From assembly GCA_039707465.1 (NCBI GenBank), contig CM077649.1, positions 11,282,501-11,346,500 on the forward strand: a DNA stretch of 64,000 nucleotides, given 5' to 3'. The notes under the pieces were generated by a model, which did not search any database, had not been told where the DNA came from, and worked only from the letters and a program-made list of their open reading frames with translations. This document shows positions 12,258 to 23,424 of this stretch, piece after piece. Each line of letters opens with the position of its first letter. Position 1 is the first letter of the stretch. This DNA is from Rhabdophis nuchalis (Eukaryota > Chordata > Lepidosauria > Squamata > Natricidae). A program made the translations under genes and the position numbers.

Positions 12258-12590
12258 ACGTTGCTTTTTAGTGTGATGCGGGAGGGGCTGCATCCCTCCC
12301 TAGTTAGACATAGTCAGTAAGGCGGAGGGCTAGGGTGGCCCGGTTGTCTTTTGTGTCGTTGCAGTTGTTCGGCATTCGTGACCTCGAGGAAACTGGGAGA
12401 GCCATGGGGAGGAAGAGGCGTATTAAAGAATTCCCCTCAGTCTTTGGACCAATCAGGCTTTGAGAATACTCATGAGTAGCCCCTCCCACGCCACACTGAA
12501 AAACAACGTTCCGATAAGGACCAACATTTGTTCTTTAGAAAGGCTCTCTTTTAATTAAAGACAACTGTAATTGTGTTGCAGACAGTTCTT

Positions 12591-13109
12591 TTTTTTTGTT
12601 TGTTTGAAAAAGTTGTATTGGTTTTAACATTTTATAAAAGGAAAGGGGTAGATAAGGTATTAAGTAATATTTTAGAGCTTCCACATCGGGTTTGATGACC
12701 GCCTCTGAGTCTTCATACATATTCCATTAGGAAATAATAAAAGGAAGGGGTACATACATTTTAAATCATAAAATTTCATATTATTTTATACATTCAATTA
12801 CTTTGTTCTATTAACATCCGTACAGGAATTACCATCATAAAAAAAAGATAACAAGTTATTTTTGCGATCTGAGCCTCTTTGCTATAGTCTCTTCCTCCTC
12901 CACCCCACCAGCAGGCGGACCCGTGGCCCCTCCCGTTCCCATCTCACCATCATCCAGGATTGAGGAGTGTTTTTTAAGAAAATTTTCCGCCTCTTCTACT
13001 GTTTTGATTCTAACTCTTCCTCCCTCCCAGAATACCAACATCCCTTCAGGCATCAGCCACTTGAACCACACCCCCTTTTTATATAATTTTTGTAAAAAAA
13101 AAAAAAAAA
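12591..13109 (-). mobile_element. Half-L1-like insertion: ORF1 C-terminus then 3' end
   Basis: A 16-bp duplication GTTGCAGACAGTTCTT (12575-12590) / GTTACAGACAGTTCTT (13110-13125) brackets 519 bp. On the minus strand it encodes an ORF1-like C-terminus (MPEGMLVFWEGGRVRIKTVE, ending KRLRSQK and a stop at 12856). A non-coding stretch of about 250 bp follows, then an A-rich end. No ORF2 sequence lies between ORF1 and the tail, as in HAL1-type elements. Confidence 0.7.
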
Positions 13110-13111
13110 GT

Positions 13112-13516
13112 TACAGACAGTTCTTGACTTACAACCACAACTAAGCCACAACTTTTCTGTTGCTAAGAAAAATATTTAAGTGAGTTTCCCCATTTTATGA
13201 CTTTTCTTGCTACATTTGTTAAGTGGGCCACTGCAATTGTTAAGTTAGTAAACAGTTGCTAAGTGAATCTGACTTCCCCGTTGACTTTGCTTGTCAGAAA
13301 GTCACCAAAGGTGGATCACATCATCCACAACACTGCAACCATCACACATATATGAGTCATTTGCCAAGCGCCTGAATTTTGATCACGTGAACCTTTGGGG
13401 TCATGTGACCAAGGGCATGCTGCAATGGTTGTAAGTGTGAAACATGTCGCTTTTTTCAATGGCGTTGTAACTTTGGCCACTAAATGAAGTGTTGTAAATC
13501 GAGGTCCTTTTGATAG
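13112..13516. mobile_element. Palindromic pogo/Tigger-like non-autonomous element
   Basis: The ends are ACAGACAGTTCTTGACTTAC and rc of GTAAATCGAGGTCC, a family whose consensus-like ends read AGTCCTCGACTTACGACC. Internal landmarks TTGCTAAGTGAATC, GACTTTGCTTGTCAGAA and CACGTGACC recur in the copies at 18861 and 31797. Confidence 0.75.
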
Positions 13517-13814
13517 ACCTTAATCTTCAAAAGAGGCAGGCTAGGAAATATTGCTGGCTCAAAAGAAACATTGTAACAATTGCTATTGTCAGCTGCCATT
13601 CTGGTATTTGTACATTGCTTCAATGATTCTTTTCAAGTTAAAGAACAGGAATCTCCATTGAGAAAAAAAAGCATACAGCTAAAGTGCAAATTAGAGATAG
13701 TAAGGGATGGTGTAAGGAATTAAAATGAATTCTGGTTTCTTTTCTTTTCCGAATAGATCAGAAAAGGATAGTGAACCTGTTTTAAAGATCTGATAATAGT
13801 CTATCTGTTTACAC

Positions 13815-13932
13815 CAGGGGTTCCCAAACTTGGCAACTTGAAGACTTGTGGACTTGGCAACTTTAACTTGGCTGGAGAATTCTGGGAGTTGAAGTCCACA
13901 AGTCTTCAAGTTGCCAAGTTTGGGAACCCCTG
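13815..13932. mobile_element. Palindromic hAT MITE (TTCCCAAACTTGGC type), TSD GTTTACAC
   Basis: The inverted arms run CAGGGGTTCCCAAACTTGGC to GCCAAGTTTGGGAACCCCTG. GTTTACAC flanks both sides exactly (13807-13814 and 13933-13940). Confidence 0.96.
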
Positions 13933-14434
13933 GTTTACACCCTTGTGAGATACTTATCAGAAAAACCAATCAAGGAATTTGCACTTGATAAGAAAAATAG
14001 GCTGTGAAACTGACAAAAATAAGTTTAGCTTTATAACATAATTATACGCATATTGCCTTAAAAGGAAAGTGCAATTAATTTTCCCTATGCTACTTCTCCC
14101 TCTTCAAAAGAAAATTGGAAAGGCAACGTGGTTTTCAGAAGCGCCTAATTCGAACTACCAAGAAAGGAGTGTGTAATGATCACGAGAATCAGAAAAGACG
14201 CGAATAACGTTGAGGCCAAGGTCCACTCTCTAGACTGGACTTTGTGCAAGAAAACCCCTAATAAAACTGTGCTTAGCGTGGAAGCACAAAGGAATCCCGC
14301 TGTTAGCTGAGAATGAAAAAATAGAAACTGGCTGGATTAGGAACCCATTGTGTCCTTGCATTTATCAATGAGAGCTTTAAAAGCCCCCATTACAATAGAA
14401 GTGTTATACTTTTCCTAAGGTGGTTTTTGAATTT

Positions 14435-14906
14435 TGAATTTATTTATATTTATATCCCGCCCTTCTCCACAGAGGACCCAGGGCGGCGCACAGGAAATTT
14501 AAAAACATACAAAATACAAAAAATAAATACATAATTTAAAATATATATTAAACTATCCTATCCTATGCTAAAAGCCAAATTTTAAAATACCCAATTTAAA
14601 ACTTTCTAAAAAGTCCCCGTGGGAGGTTAGGCTAGGCCGGCTTGTTGGAACAAGTATGTCTTTAGACATTGGCGGAAGAGGCGGAGGTCGGTGATGGTGC
14701 GTAATTCAGGGGGTAGGTCGTTCCAAAGGGCAGGGCCCGCCACAGAGAAGGCTCTTCCCCTGGGTGTCGCCAGTCGCATTGTCCGGCCGACGGCACCCTG
14801 AGAAGGCCCTCTCTGTGGGAGCGTATCGGTCTAAGGGATGTATGGGGCAGGAGGCGGTCTCGCATATAACTAGGCCCCGAGCCATGGAGCGCTATAAAGA
14901 TGGTTG
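14435..14906 (-). mobile_element. L2-group LINE 3' end
   Basis: The minus-strand translation includes RDRLLPHTSLRPIRSHREGL and the 3' UTR has CCCAGGGCGGCGCACAGG. It is 5'-truncated at about 14906. Confidence 0.88.
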
Positions 14907-15037
14907 AACTATTAATTAAATTGGGGACACATTAAAAAAAGGAACAGTGGGAAAACATTCAAAATCCAGGTTAAGGACATTCTTTTCTCAGAATCTTATT
15001 TTCCCAAACTATTTTGAAAATTTTGTGTTGGCCTGCT

Positions 15038-15372
15038 AAAGTGGTATAGCGCAGGGGCGGGTTCTAGCAGTCACTACTTCTGGTTCGCTTGTGGCTGGAC
15101 TGCACATATCCAGAAGCAAAAAACAAGATGGTTGCACCTATGGCGCTTCCCAGAGTACCGGTTCAGGGATGTGGCAGGACTGGGTCGCTGCCGGTTCCAG
15201 CGACCCAGGCCGCCAAACCACCAGTTCAGCCCAGTCAGGCTGAACTGGTAGGAACCCACCACTGGTGTAGGGTTTCCTGCCTAAGCAGGGGGTTGGACTA
15301 GAAGACCTCTAAGGTCCCTTCCAATTGTGTTATTCTATTCTATTCCATTCCATTCCATACTATTCTACTCTA
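15038..15372 (+). mobile_element. CR1-L3 LINE 3' end interrupted by a hAT
   Basis: GTGGTATAG before the hAT and GTGTAGGGTTTCCTGCC after it rejoin as the CR1-L3 3' end. This continues through GCAGGGGGTTGGACTAGAAG to an ATTCT pentamer tail that decays into ATTCC and ACTCT variants. Confidence 0.8.
15052..15264. mobile_element. hAT MITE inserted in CR1-L3 3' end
   Basis: The ends are CAGGGGCGGGTTCTAGCAG and CTGGTAGGAACCCACCACTG. The flanks GTATAGCG and GTGTAGGG match at 6 of 8 positions and keep the central TA. Confidence 0.8.
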
Positions 15373-15489
15373 TATCCTAGATTTTCTCCAAATTCAATTT
15401 AAACATGTTAGATGGAAACCATCAAACATCAAGTCTGGATGTTTGATGGTGTTACAGATATCGTTCCAGGATCAAAGCTGTTCCAAATA

Positions 15490-15925
15490 AAGCCACCTTC
15501 TGCAATTGACTGATGGCAAATTTATTAATGCCAATGGTGATCAGGTGGTGCTCCAGATGTTTTGGGATTGCCCCCAAGGCATCTCTTACTATTGTTACTA
15601 CTCTTGCTTGCCTTTGCCATAGTCATTCTATTTCTATTGGTAGGTCTTCATATTTTGTTATCTTCTCCAGTTCTTTCTCTTCTCTTCTACTATCTCCAGG
15701 CACTGCCACATTCACTATCCAGACTTTGTTGTCTTTCTTATCAACAACTGTTAGGTCCAGGGTGTTATGTGGCAGGTGCCTGTCTGTCCAGATTCTGAAG
15801 TCCCAGAGCAATTTAACTTCTTCATTTTCAATGCTTTTTTCTATTTTATGGTCCCACCAGTTCTTGCTTTACAGGCAAATGATATTTCTTGCAAATCTTC
15901 CAATGCACCATTGCTGCTACTTTGT
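15490..15925 (-). mobile_element. R4/Dong-type LINE fragment, restriction-like endonuclease region
   Basis: On the minus strand, MLWDFRIWTDRHLPHNTLDL and VWIVNVAVPGDSRREEKELE resemble the C-terminal REL-endonuclease of R4-clade non-LTR elements (WDF-x-TD and a P-D-like core followed by ID/NVAxPGD). An upstream stop shows it is a dead, truncated copy. The family call is from memory of the motif and carries moderate certainty. Confidence 0.62.
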
Positions 15926-15938
15926 GATACTCCTGCTT

Positions 15939-16606
15939 TTTTATTTATTCAAATTTATACCCCGCCCTTCTCCTTGTTAGGACCCAGGGCGGCGCACAGG
16001 TATTATTTAAAAACCACAATAAATACAATATACAGCATTAAAATATATTAAATTATTTACCCGTGCTAAAACCCATATTAAAAACCCTACCAAATTATAA
16101 TTTATGTATAAAAGTCAGACAGGGGGGCTATCCTAGGCCGGCTTGTTGGAATAAATGCGTCTTAAGACGTTGGCGGAAGAGGCGGAGGTCCGAGGTAGTG
16201 CGAAGGTCGGGGGGGTAGGTCGTTCAAGAGGGCCGGGCCCGCCACAGAGAAGGCCCTTCCCCTGGGTGTCGTCAACCGGCATTGCCCAGCCGACAGCACC
16301 CGGAGAAGACCCTCTCTGTGGGAGCGGACCGGATGAAGGGATGTATGGGGCAGGAGGCGGTCTCGTATATAGCTAGGCCCCGAGCCATGGAGCGATTCAA
16401 AGATGGTGGTCAACACCTTGAAGCGCACTCGAAAGGCCACAGGCAGCCAGTGCAGCTCGCGCAGGAGAGGTGTTACGTGGGCTTGCCTTGAGGCACCCAT
16501 AACCACCCGCGCGGCCACATTCTGCACTAACTGTAGCTTTCGAGTGCACCTCAAGGGGAGCCCCATGTAGAGAGCGTTACAGTAATCCAGCCGGGATGTC
16601 AAAGTT
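15939..16606 (-). mobile_element. L2-group LINE 3' end with open C-terminal frame
   Basis: The minus-strand frame 16162-16602 (146 codons) reads MTSRLDYCNALYMGLPLRCT, LLRELHWLPVAFRVRFKVLT and ALLNDLPPRP, the RT thumb to C-terminus. The 3' UTR has CCCAGGGCGGCGCACAGG and a T/A-rich tail. Confidence 0.9.
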
Positions 16607-17128
16607 TTAATTTATGGGTTTTTAATTATTTCAGCAGAAATAACTACTGTACATATGAAGAATGACTAAAAATGAAACAGCTTCAAGTTAAAAGTTCATT
16701 TACAGCCTTTTGAGTTTCAACAAAGCAGATGCAACTAAATGCACCCATTTAATCCAAATGATGGCAATAGATTATTTTAGTACAGGAGAGAAAAGATTTT
16801 TAAAAATAGCTAAAATCTTAATTTATTGCCTCAAGCTGATACTTTTAAAAGCATATTCAATATAAGTATTGGCTTTCTATGTTTTAATGAAGAACTACTT
16901 TGAAAAGGCATGCTTTTAATGCTTTCATTTTTTCACTCTTTGAGAATTAAATAGTTGTTTAGCGTATGAAATGGGCTATCTTGAGCCCATTTCTTGAAAG
17001 TGTTTCAGACTTAAAACAGCTGCCCTCTGCTCGAAAGTGGGGTGTTTCAAAAGTGGGGTGTTTTATGACATTTTGAATCATTTGTAACCATACTAAGGGT
17101 TGAGAAAAACTATTTTATAGTCTTAGAA

Positions 17129-17129
17129 T

Positions 17130-17200
<71 letters not shown>

Positions 17201-17936
17201 TTTTATCACATTTATAATCCGCACCTTCTCCTAAAAAAGGACCCAGGGTGGCGCACAGGAAATTTAAAAACTATATATATACATAAATATACATCTTAAA
17301 ATATGCCTTATTATACGATTATTAAAAACCTATTAAACTATAACCCTGTGCTAAAACATTTTAAAATTCCCCTAATTAAAATTTACAGCTAATAAAAGTC
17401 AATATCGGGAGGTTATGCTAGGCCGGCTTGTTGAAATAGATGCGTTTTGAGACGCTGGCGGAAAAGGCGGAGGTCCGAGATGGTACGTAATTCGGGGGGG
17501 GCAGGTCGTTCCAGAGGGTAGGGCCCGCCACAGAGAAGGCCCTTCCCCTGGGTGTCGCCAACCGGCATTGCCCGGCCGACGGCACCCGGAGAAGGCCCTC
17601 TCTATGGGAGCGGATCGGTCGAAGGGATGTATGGGGCAGGAGACGGTCTCGCATGTAGCTAGGCCCCCGAGCCATGGATTGCTTTAAAGATGGTCGTCAA
17701 CACCTTGAAGCGCACCTGAAAGGCCACAGGTAGCCAGTGCAGCTCGCGCAGGAGAGGTGTTATGTGGGACTGCCTTGAGGCTCCCATGATCACCCGCGTG
17801 GCTGCATTCTGGACTAGCTGTAACCTTCGAGTGCACCTCAAGGGGAGCCCCATGTAGAGAGTGTTGCAGTACTCCAGCCGGGACGTCACAAGTGCTTGAG
17901 TGACTGTGCAGAGGGCAGAATGCTGGAGTTAGTGTC
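17129..17936 (-). mobile_element. L2-group LINE 3' end with TTTA microsatellite tail
   Basis: A TTTA run of about 70 bp (17130-17202) is the grown-out tail. The minus-strand coding remnants include LEYCNTLYMGLPLRCTRRLQ and RAFSVAGPTLWNDLPP, with a frame break near 17665. Confidence 0.9.
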
Positions 17937-18430
17937 ATTATGCCTAGTTAACAATTTATTGTTCCAGAATCATATATAAATAAAGAACATGTTGCACTCA
18001 AGTTACTAATTACATACCTTCAAAAAAAAAATCCCACATTTGTGATTTAAGTGTGACACATTTGTCTTCTCAGATGCCAATAGTAACACATTTCTGGTTT
18101 CCCTAGGAGAAACATCTGTTGTGTTGAGAACTGTGTTCTCAATTCAAAATGTGAGAGTGGGAACATACCCCAAACATTATTCCATAACCTTTGCTCCTGA
18201 TAGTACAGTCCAAGTTTCCTATAAACAGCCATTTAAGATACTGTAGTACAAACAATACCCTCCCCCCCGCCCCAATATTGAACTGCTAAGAATACTTTCA
18301 CATTTCTGGTCTGTAAAACAAATGATATATAAAGTTAAACTTGCTGATGAGATTTAAATTTGTTTTACTGCTTTAGCTCTTCAAGGTCATAACATAATAC
18401 AGGTAGTCTGTATTAGGTAGTCTGTATTAG

Positions 18431-18861
18431 GTGTGCTGCCACACACCTCCCTTCGACCTGTCCGCTCGCACAGGGAGGGCCTCCTCAGGGTGCCGTCGGC
18501 CGGTCAATGCCGTCTGGCGATCCCCAGGGGTAGGGCTTTCTCTGTGGCGGGCCCGGCTCTCTGGAACGACCTGCCCCCCAATATTCGTAGTATCACTGAC
18601 CTGCGCCTCTTCCGCACATTTTTTCCACCTGGCCGGCCTGGTTTAGACTTTAGACTTCGATTTTACTAATTATTTTTTAGAGGGTTTTAGTGTTTTAAAC
18701 TTTTTAGCACAGTTATTAATTTAATTTGGGTTTTAGTGGTTGAATGTATTTATTGAGATGTATGTACTATTTGTATTTTACCTGCTGTGCACCGCCCCAA
18801 GTCCTGCCCGGAGAGGGGGCGGTATAAAAGTCTAAATAAATTAAATTAAATTAAATTAAAT
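18431..18861 (+). mobile_element. L2-group LINE 3' end, + strand
   Basis: The + strand frame reads LPHTSLRPVRSHREGLLRVP and RAFSVAGPALWNDLPP. The 3' end is GCACCGCCCCAAGTCC with a TAAAT tail. It is followed at once by a Tigger-like element. Confidence 0.88.
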
Positions 18862-19221
18862 TAGTCCTCAACTTAAAACCATTTGTTTAGTGAGTGTTCA
18901 AAGTTACAATGGTATTGAAAAAATTATGACTCCATGGACATGTGATCAAGATTCAGATGTTTGGCAACTGACTCATAGTTATGATGGTTGCAATGTTTTG
19001 GGATCCTGTGATCACCTTTTGCGACCTTCTGACAAGCAAAGTCAAGTAGGAAGCCACCTTCACTTAACAACTGTGTTACTAACTTAACACCTACAGTGAT
19101 TCACTTAGCAAATGTGGCAAGAAAGGTCATAAAATGGGCGCAAAATTCTTTTAATGAATGTACTTATTTAGGGAGAGAAATGTTGGGCCCAGTTGTGGTC
19201 AGAGGTTGAGGACTACCTGTA
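18861..19221. mobile_element. Palindromic pogo/Tigger-like element
   Basis: It begins TTAGTCCTCAACTTAAAACC and ends GGTTGAGGACTACCTGTA, inverted to each other. The interior has GATCACCTTTTGCGACCTTC and GACAAGCAAAGTCAAG, shared with the 13112 and 31797 copies. Confidence 0.78.
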
Positions 19222-19239
19222 CATGAGATGCTATTGTTT

Positions 19240-19711
19240 CAGTGGTGGGTTTCTGCAGGCTCGCACCTACTCGCAAGAGCAGGATGGTGAAATTTAGAGA
19301 ACCGGTGAGAGGGGGTTCCACCGGTGGACCGAGCAGTAAGTCTGGCCTGCCGCTGCCAGTAACCCAATGGGAAGGAAAGGAAGGCAGAATGTAAGAAAGG
19401 AAAGAAAGGAAAAAAGGAAAGGAAGAAAGGGAAGGAAGGAAGGAAGGAAGGAAGGAAGGAAGGAAGGAAGGAAGGAAGGAAGGAAAGAAAAAAGGAAAGA
19501 AAGAAGGAAAGAAAGAAGGAAAGGAAAGAAATAATTTATCATCACAATTGAGCCCAAAATTTTGGTTGCTAAGCAAGAGCGTTGTTAAATGAGTTTCACC
19601 ACATTTTACAAATTGGCCACTCCCACCCTGTCACATGACTGCCAAGCCACGCCCACTAAAATAGGCCACACCTAGAGAGTAGGTTCTAAAAAAATTTGAA
19701 ACCCACCACTG
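19240..19711. mobile_element. Chimeric hAT with GGAA microsatellite, TSD TATTGTTT
   Basis: The ends CAGTGGTGGGTTTC and GAAACCCACCACTG are perfect inverted repeats. TATTGTTT flanks both sides (19232-19239 and 19712-19719). The interior has a GGAA/GAAA tract (about 19370-19530), then ACAATTGAGCCCAAAATTTT, which matches the inside of the Tigger-like elements. A copy in the other orientation lies at 27678. Confidence 0.93.
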
Positions 19712-19791
19712 TATTGTTTCTACAGTTACCTGCCTCAATATGTGCTCCTAGTACAATGCATTACTATTGCTTTGTTCCTTATCTGTTAGAT

Positions 19792-19907
19792 CAGGGGTCC
19801 CCAACCTTTGCAACTTTAAGTCTGAAGGACTTCAGCTCCCAGCTGGCTGGAGAAGTCTGGGAGCTGAAGTCCTTCAGACTTAAAGTTGCAAAGGTTGGGG
19901 ACCCCTG
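19792..19907. mobile_element. Palindromic hAT MITE (AACCTTTGCAACTTTAAG type), TSD TGTTAGAT
   Basis: The inverted arms run CAGGGGTCCCCAACCTTTGC to GCAAAGGTTGGGGACCCCTG. TGTTAGAT flanks both sides exactly (19784-19791 and 19908-19915). Confidence 0.96.
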
Positions 19908-20041
19908 TGTTAGATAATGGATTATCCACCATACTCCATTATTACCAAGCAATATATCCCTAAATCTTAATGAGTTTTCGTATCTTTCTGTATTCTCTCA
20001 AATACTGCTAAACCTCATAATTATATCAGTTAGACTTTGAC

Positions 20042-20588
20042 TTTGACTTTTATTAAATTTATATACCGCTCCCCTTCCCAGAAGGGACTCGGGGTGGTGC
20101 ACAGGAAATTTAAAAAACATATATAAACATAACAATATACAAAATTTAAAAACCAGATTAAATTAGTATCCCTGTGCTAAAAATTTAAATAAGTTAAAAC
20201 TGTATCCCTAAAAACCAATTAAAACAATTTAGCTGCAGACTATAGGCTAGGTGGTGTGAGCAAGGCCAGGCCGGCCTGTTGGAAAAAATAAGTTTTAAGT
20301 TTCTGGCGGAAGGAACGGAGGTCCGTGGTCATTCTAAGTTCGGGGGGTAGGTCGTTCCAGAGGGTTGGGCCCACCACAGAGAAGGCCCTTCCCCTGGGTG
20401 TCGCCCGCTGGCATTGCCTGGTGGATGGCACCCGGAGAAGTCCCTCTCTGTGGGAGCGAATCGGCCAAAGGGATGTATGGGGTAGGATGCAATCCCGTAG
20501 ATAACTAGGTCCTGTGCCATGGAGCGCTTTAAAGATGATGGTCAACACCTTGAAGCGCACCCGAAAGGCCACAGGCAGACAGTGCAGT
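20042..20588 (-). mobile_element. L2-group LINE 3' end
   Basis: The minus-strand frame 20240-20572 (110 codons) reads MAFRVRFKVLTIIFKALHGT and GPTLWNDLPPELRMTTDL. The tail side has GACTCGGGGTGGTGCACAGG, a subfamily variant of the 3' UTR block. Confidence 0.88.
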
Positions 20589-20979
20589 TTGATATGCTGT
20601 ATTAAATAAGAGAGATCAGTTTATAGCCTGGGATAGTCTGATGTGCTGGTTATTACATTCTGATCTTTAGAGGAATTATTTGGACTTTTAAAGTAGTTTT
20701 ATCTGAGATGAATTTGATTTAACATGTATGTAAGTACTTGACTTGTTCTTGTTTTCGTGAGGGCAATATTTACTAAATCTCTCTCAGTATTCTTGATCAA
20801 CATTTCAATGTTTTCTCTCCACAGCATGTGTTGATGAGGTTGCAATTTTTAAAACCAACTGTTGGCTTTTGCTTTGACTGATTTTTTCCATGTTTCCTTA
20901 CTTTTAATTGTGCTATAAACTGCTGGGGTTATAACTTTTGGTTAATTCCGAGAATCTGATGCCCAGTTTAACTAAGTCC

Positions 20980-21300
20980 TTAGTTGCATGGATCCTGGAG
21001 TTTCTCTTATTTGTTAGAGGAACTCTGGGGATCAAATGGCAGAAGAGACCTGAAGAGCACTGCTGCAAGAATTAGTCTTCCCCCTCTTCAAGAAGGCATC
21101 TCTAGATACAGTGGTACTGGACAACTTTCATCTTGTCTGCACATTTCCCTTTTTTATGAAAGTTGTTGATAAGATGGTTGAGTTTCAGCTCCAGAAGTCC
21201 CTGGAGAAAGCTGATTATCTGGGCATTTTTCATTTGGGTTTCAGAACAGAATATAGTACTAGCATGACATTGATCACGCTTGTGGATGATCTCTGGTAGG
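20980..21300 (+). mobile_element. Old degenerate L2-group reverse transcriptase fragment
   Basis: The frame 21111-21299 reads MVLDNFHLVCTFPFFMKVVD and GFRTEYSTSMTLITLVDDLW, the RT fingers motifs NYRPIS-like and SGFRPGHSTE-like. Upstream PPLQEGISRY matches the PLLKKPSLD segment. It is heavily mutated and older than the other LINE copies here. Confidence 0.65.
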
Positions 21301-21703
21301 ACCGGGGTACAGGGTTCATCTATCATGGGCTTTCTCAACAACTTTTAGTACCACTAAGATTTAGAAGTGGGGGACACAATGTTCTTCCTCCTCCTGGGCT
21401 GGTTACAGTCACTGTTGGGGGGGGGGGGCAGAGGTCTTGCCTAAGCCCTTATAATATAGAAGCATCCAGGGGTTCACCCTCTCTCTTAGCATCTGCAATA
21501 GGGATTGGCAGTCTTTTTCTTCACAAGGGCCAGAATCCATATCACCACGCAAGGAACTGTGGGACAGAGTAGTGGGAAAGACTTGGGGGGGGGGGGAATA
21601 AAGGGCTCATAAAATAGCAGCCGAGATGAGGTAAAAAGAAAAATAGATTAACTAAATAGACTATTGAGTCCAGAGCGATGAAATGTAAATGGATAGATTA
21701 AAG

Positions 21704-21839
21704 CAGGGGTCTCCAACCTTTGCAACTTTTAAGTCTGAAGGACTTCAGCTCCCAGACTTCTCCAGCAAGCAAAGCTGGCTGGAGAAGTCTGGGAGCTGAA
21801 GTCCTTCAGACTTAAAGTTGCAAAGTTTGCCCACCCCTG
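21704..21839. mobile_element. Hybrid palindromic hAT MITE, left member of a composite pair
   Basis: The left end CAGGGGTCTCCAACC and right end GTTTGCCCACCCCTG are of different subtypes. The left flank is GATTAAAG and the right flank is TTATAGAA, so this MITE has no duplication of its own. GATTAAAG recurs right of the partner MITE at 22309-22316. Confidence 0.93.
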
Positions 21840-22187
21840 TTATAGAACAATCTTATATCATCATTATATATTACAATACATAATGACCTGACTTTGAGTT
21901 TCTAATCCTTAATCGATTCCTGGAGTGATTATTTCAGTTTGGTGGCACCATCATGCTCACCTCTCTGAATGTTATCAATATTGAATTCTTTGTTTTACCT
22001 TTTACTGGAAACTGATCTGTTTGAAACTAAGGACAGGATTGGTATAAACTGTATCACAACCATATACCCTGCTTCTAATAGCTCTCATCAATGTAACTAT
22101 ATGAATATGGTTCACAAAATAGCAAATAGTAGTCTTGCTTTATTTATTGAGACTTTATTAAATTGGTGCCTTTCAGATATGTTAGAC
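21840..22187. other. Segment enclosed by the two hybrid MITEs; partly inverted copy of 23425-23849
   Basis: 21840-22125 reads as the reverse complement of 23425-23849 after removal of the MITE at 23515-23639. Shared landmarks are TTATAGAACAATCTTATATC, GGAGTGATTATTTCAGTTTG and AGGACAGGATTGGTATAAAC. The last 60 or so bases (22126-22187) have no counterpart there. Confidence 0.9.
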
Positions 22188-22308
22188 CAGGGGTGGGCAA
22201 ACTTTGCAACTTTAAGTCTGAAGGACTTCAGCTCCCAGCAAAGCTGCCTGGAGAAGTCTGGGAGCTGAAGTCCTTCAGACTTAAAGTTACAAAGGTTGGA
22301 GACCCCTG
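22188..22308. mobile_element. Hybrid palindromic hAT MITE, right member of a composite pair
   Basis: The left end CAGGGGTGGGCAAAC and right end GGTTGGAGACCCCTG are unlike. The left flank is TGTTAGAC and the right flank is GATTAAAG, the same 8-mer found left of the MITE at 21704. Confidence 0.93.
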
Positions 22309-23424
22309 GATTAAAGAATAAAATAGATTTGAAAAATGAGATAGAATAATATAAAGCAAAAGTCAGATTTCCTGGAAATACGAAACGTAATCCAGTTTGC
22401 TAAGGTTGAAAAGTACTGCTTTATACTATATACAAGGTCATGCTATCTTCTGCTTCGCACAAAAACTTTTTCACACTTTGTTCTAGCTTATCTTTCCTTA
22501 TGGTTTAGAAAAATCCGTTCTTATGTCAAGGGAAGAAAAAATGAGTTAAAAGTATTTCTTGTGGTTTGTTTTTGTTCATCTGCTGTAAATGGAGCCAGTT
22601 GAAGGTTTAATCTGAATTCTTCAGTTCTCTTTATCTTGTTCTTCCCTTGGCTCCTAGTAATAATGGCATAGCAGAGTTCCAAGGGAAAATGAAATATAGA
22701 TAAATGTTTGTAGTCTGCATATATCATGTATCAGTCTAACTTAAACACCCGGAATTTTTTGATGGCTTCACATCCAAATATTAACCAGGACCATCCCTGC
22801 AGATATTCTACAAATTGCCACTTGTTGATATCAAGATAACTTCATCAGAACTGTAAATAACCCAAATGCATCTTGATATATTTTGCATTTTTTTTACATA
22901 ATTGGAAATGGATAGGAGTCTGAACTACAGCTTATATAAAACTGGAGCTTCTGTTTGGCTTTCTATTGAGCTAAATTCTTTTAGCTTGCATCAAACGCTA
23001 ACATGAAGCAGTTTAATCCTATTGATGTACAACAGATAAGTGCTCTTATCATGGCTCTTAAAAGTTACAATTATGCCTACTAGTTTCTAATGATTAATTA
23101 AAACAATATATTGCGCAAATACATTTTTCTTCCTTAAAATGAACATTGAATTTGCTATTATAGAAATACACTATATTATATTTTGGGGCATACTGTACCC
23201 TCTCTGCTTCTTAAAAGAGGGTACTATAGAGAGGGTTCTTAGCAGACATTAACTGCTTCTTAAGTAATAAAGAGCAACAGGGCTAAGTATCAGCTTTAGC
23301 AGCTTTACATAAATATTAAGGAACAGGGTAGTATCTCAAAATGGAAAAATACTACTGCCCAGGTTTTGTAATCATAGATTCTGCATCTTGATGGAACCAA
23401 TCACATTCTCTTGGCTATTTTTGC

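Larger units (their letters stand above)
8225..12535 (+). mobile_element. DIRS-type tyrosine-recombinase retrotransposon, decayed
   Basis: Inverted terminal repeats of about 115 bp (8226-8342 and 12384-12499) share GGGAGGGGCTACTCATG and GAGGGGAATTCTTTAATA. Between them, in order on the + strand, lie a gag-like region (about 8940-9600), reverse transcriptase with the YFDDIL active site (around 9931), an RNase H region with MDNMATKAYVNHQ and HISGTANHQADWLSR, and a tyrosine-recombinase-like region. Near 12173-12290 a segment repeats the complement of the right terminus, as expected for the internal complementary region of DIRS elements. Several frame breaks and stops make it non-functional. No target duplication is expected for this class. 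Confidence 0.88.
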
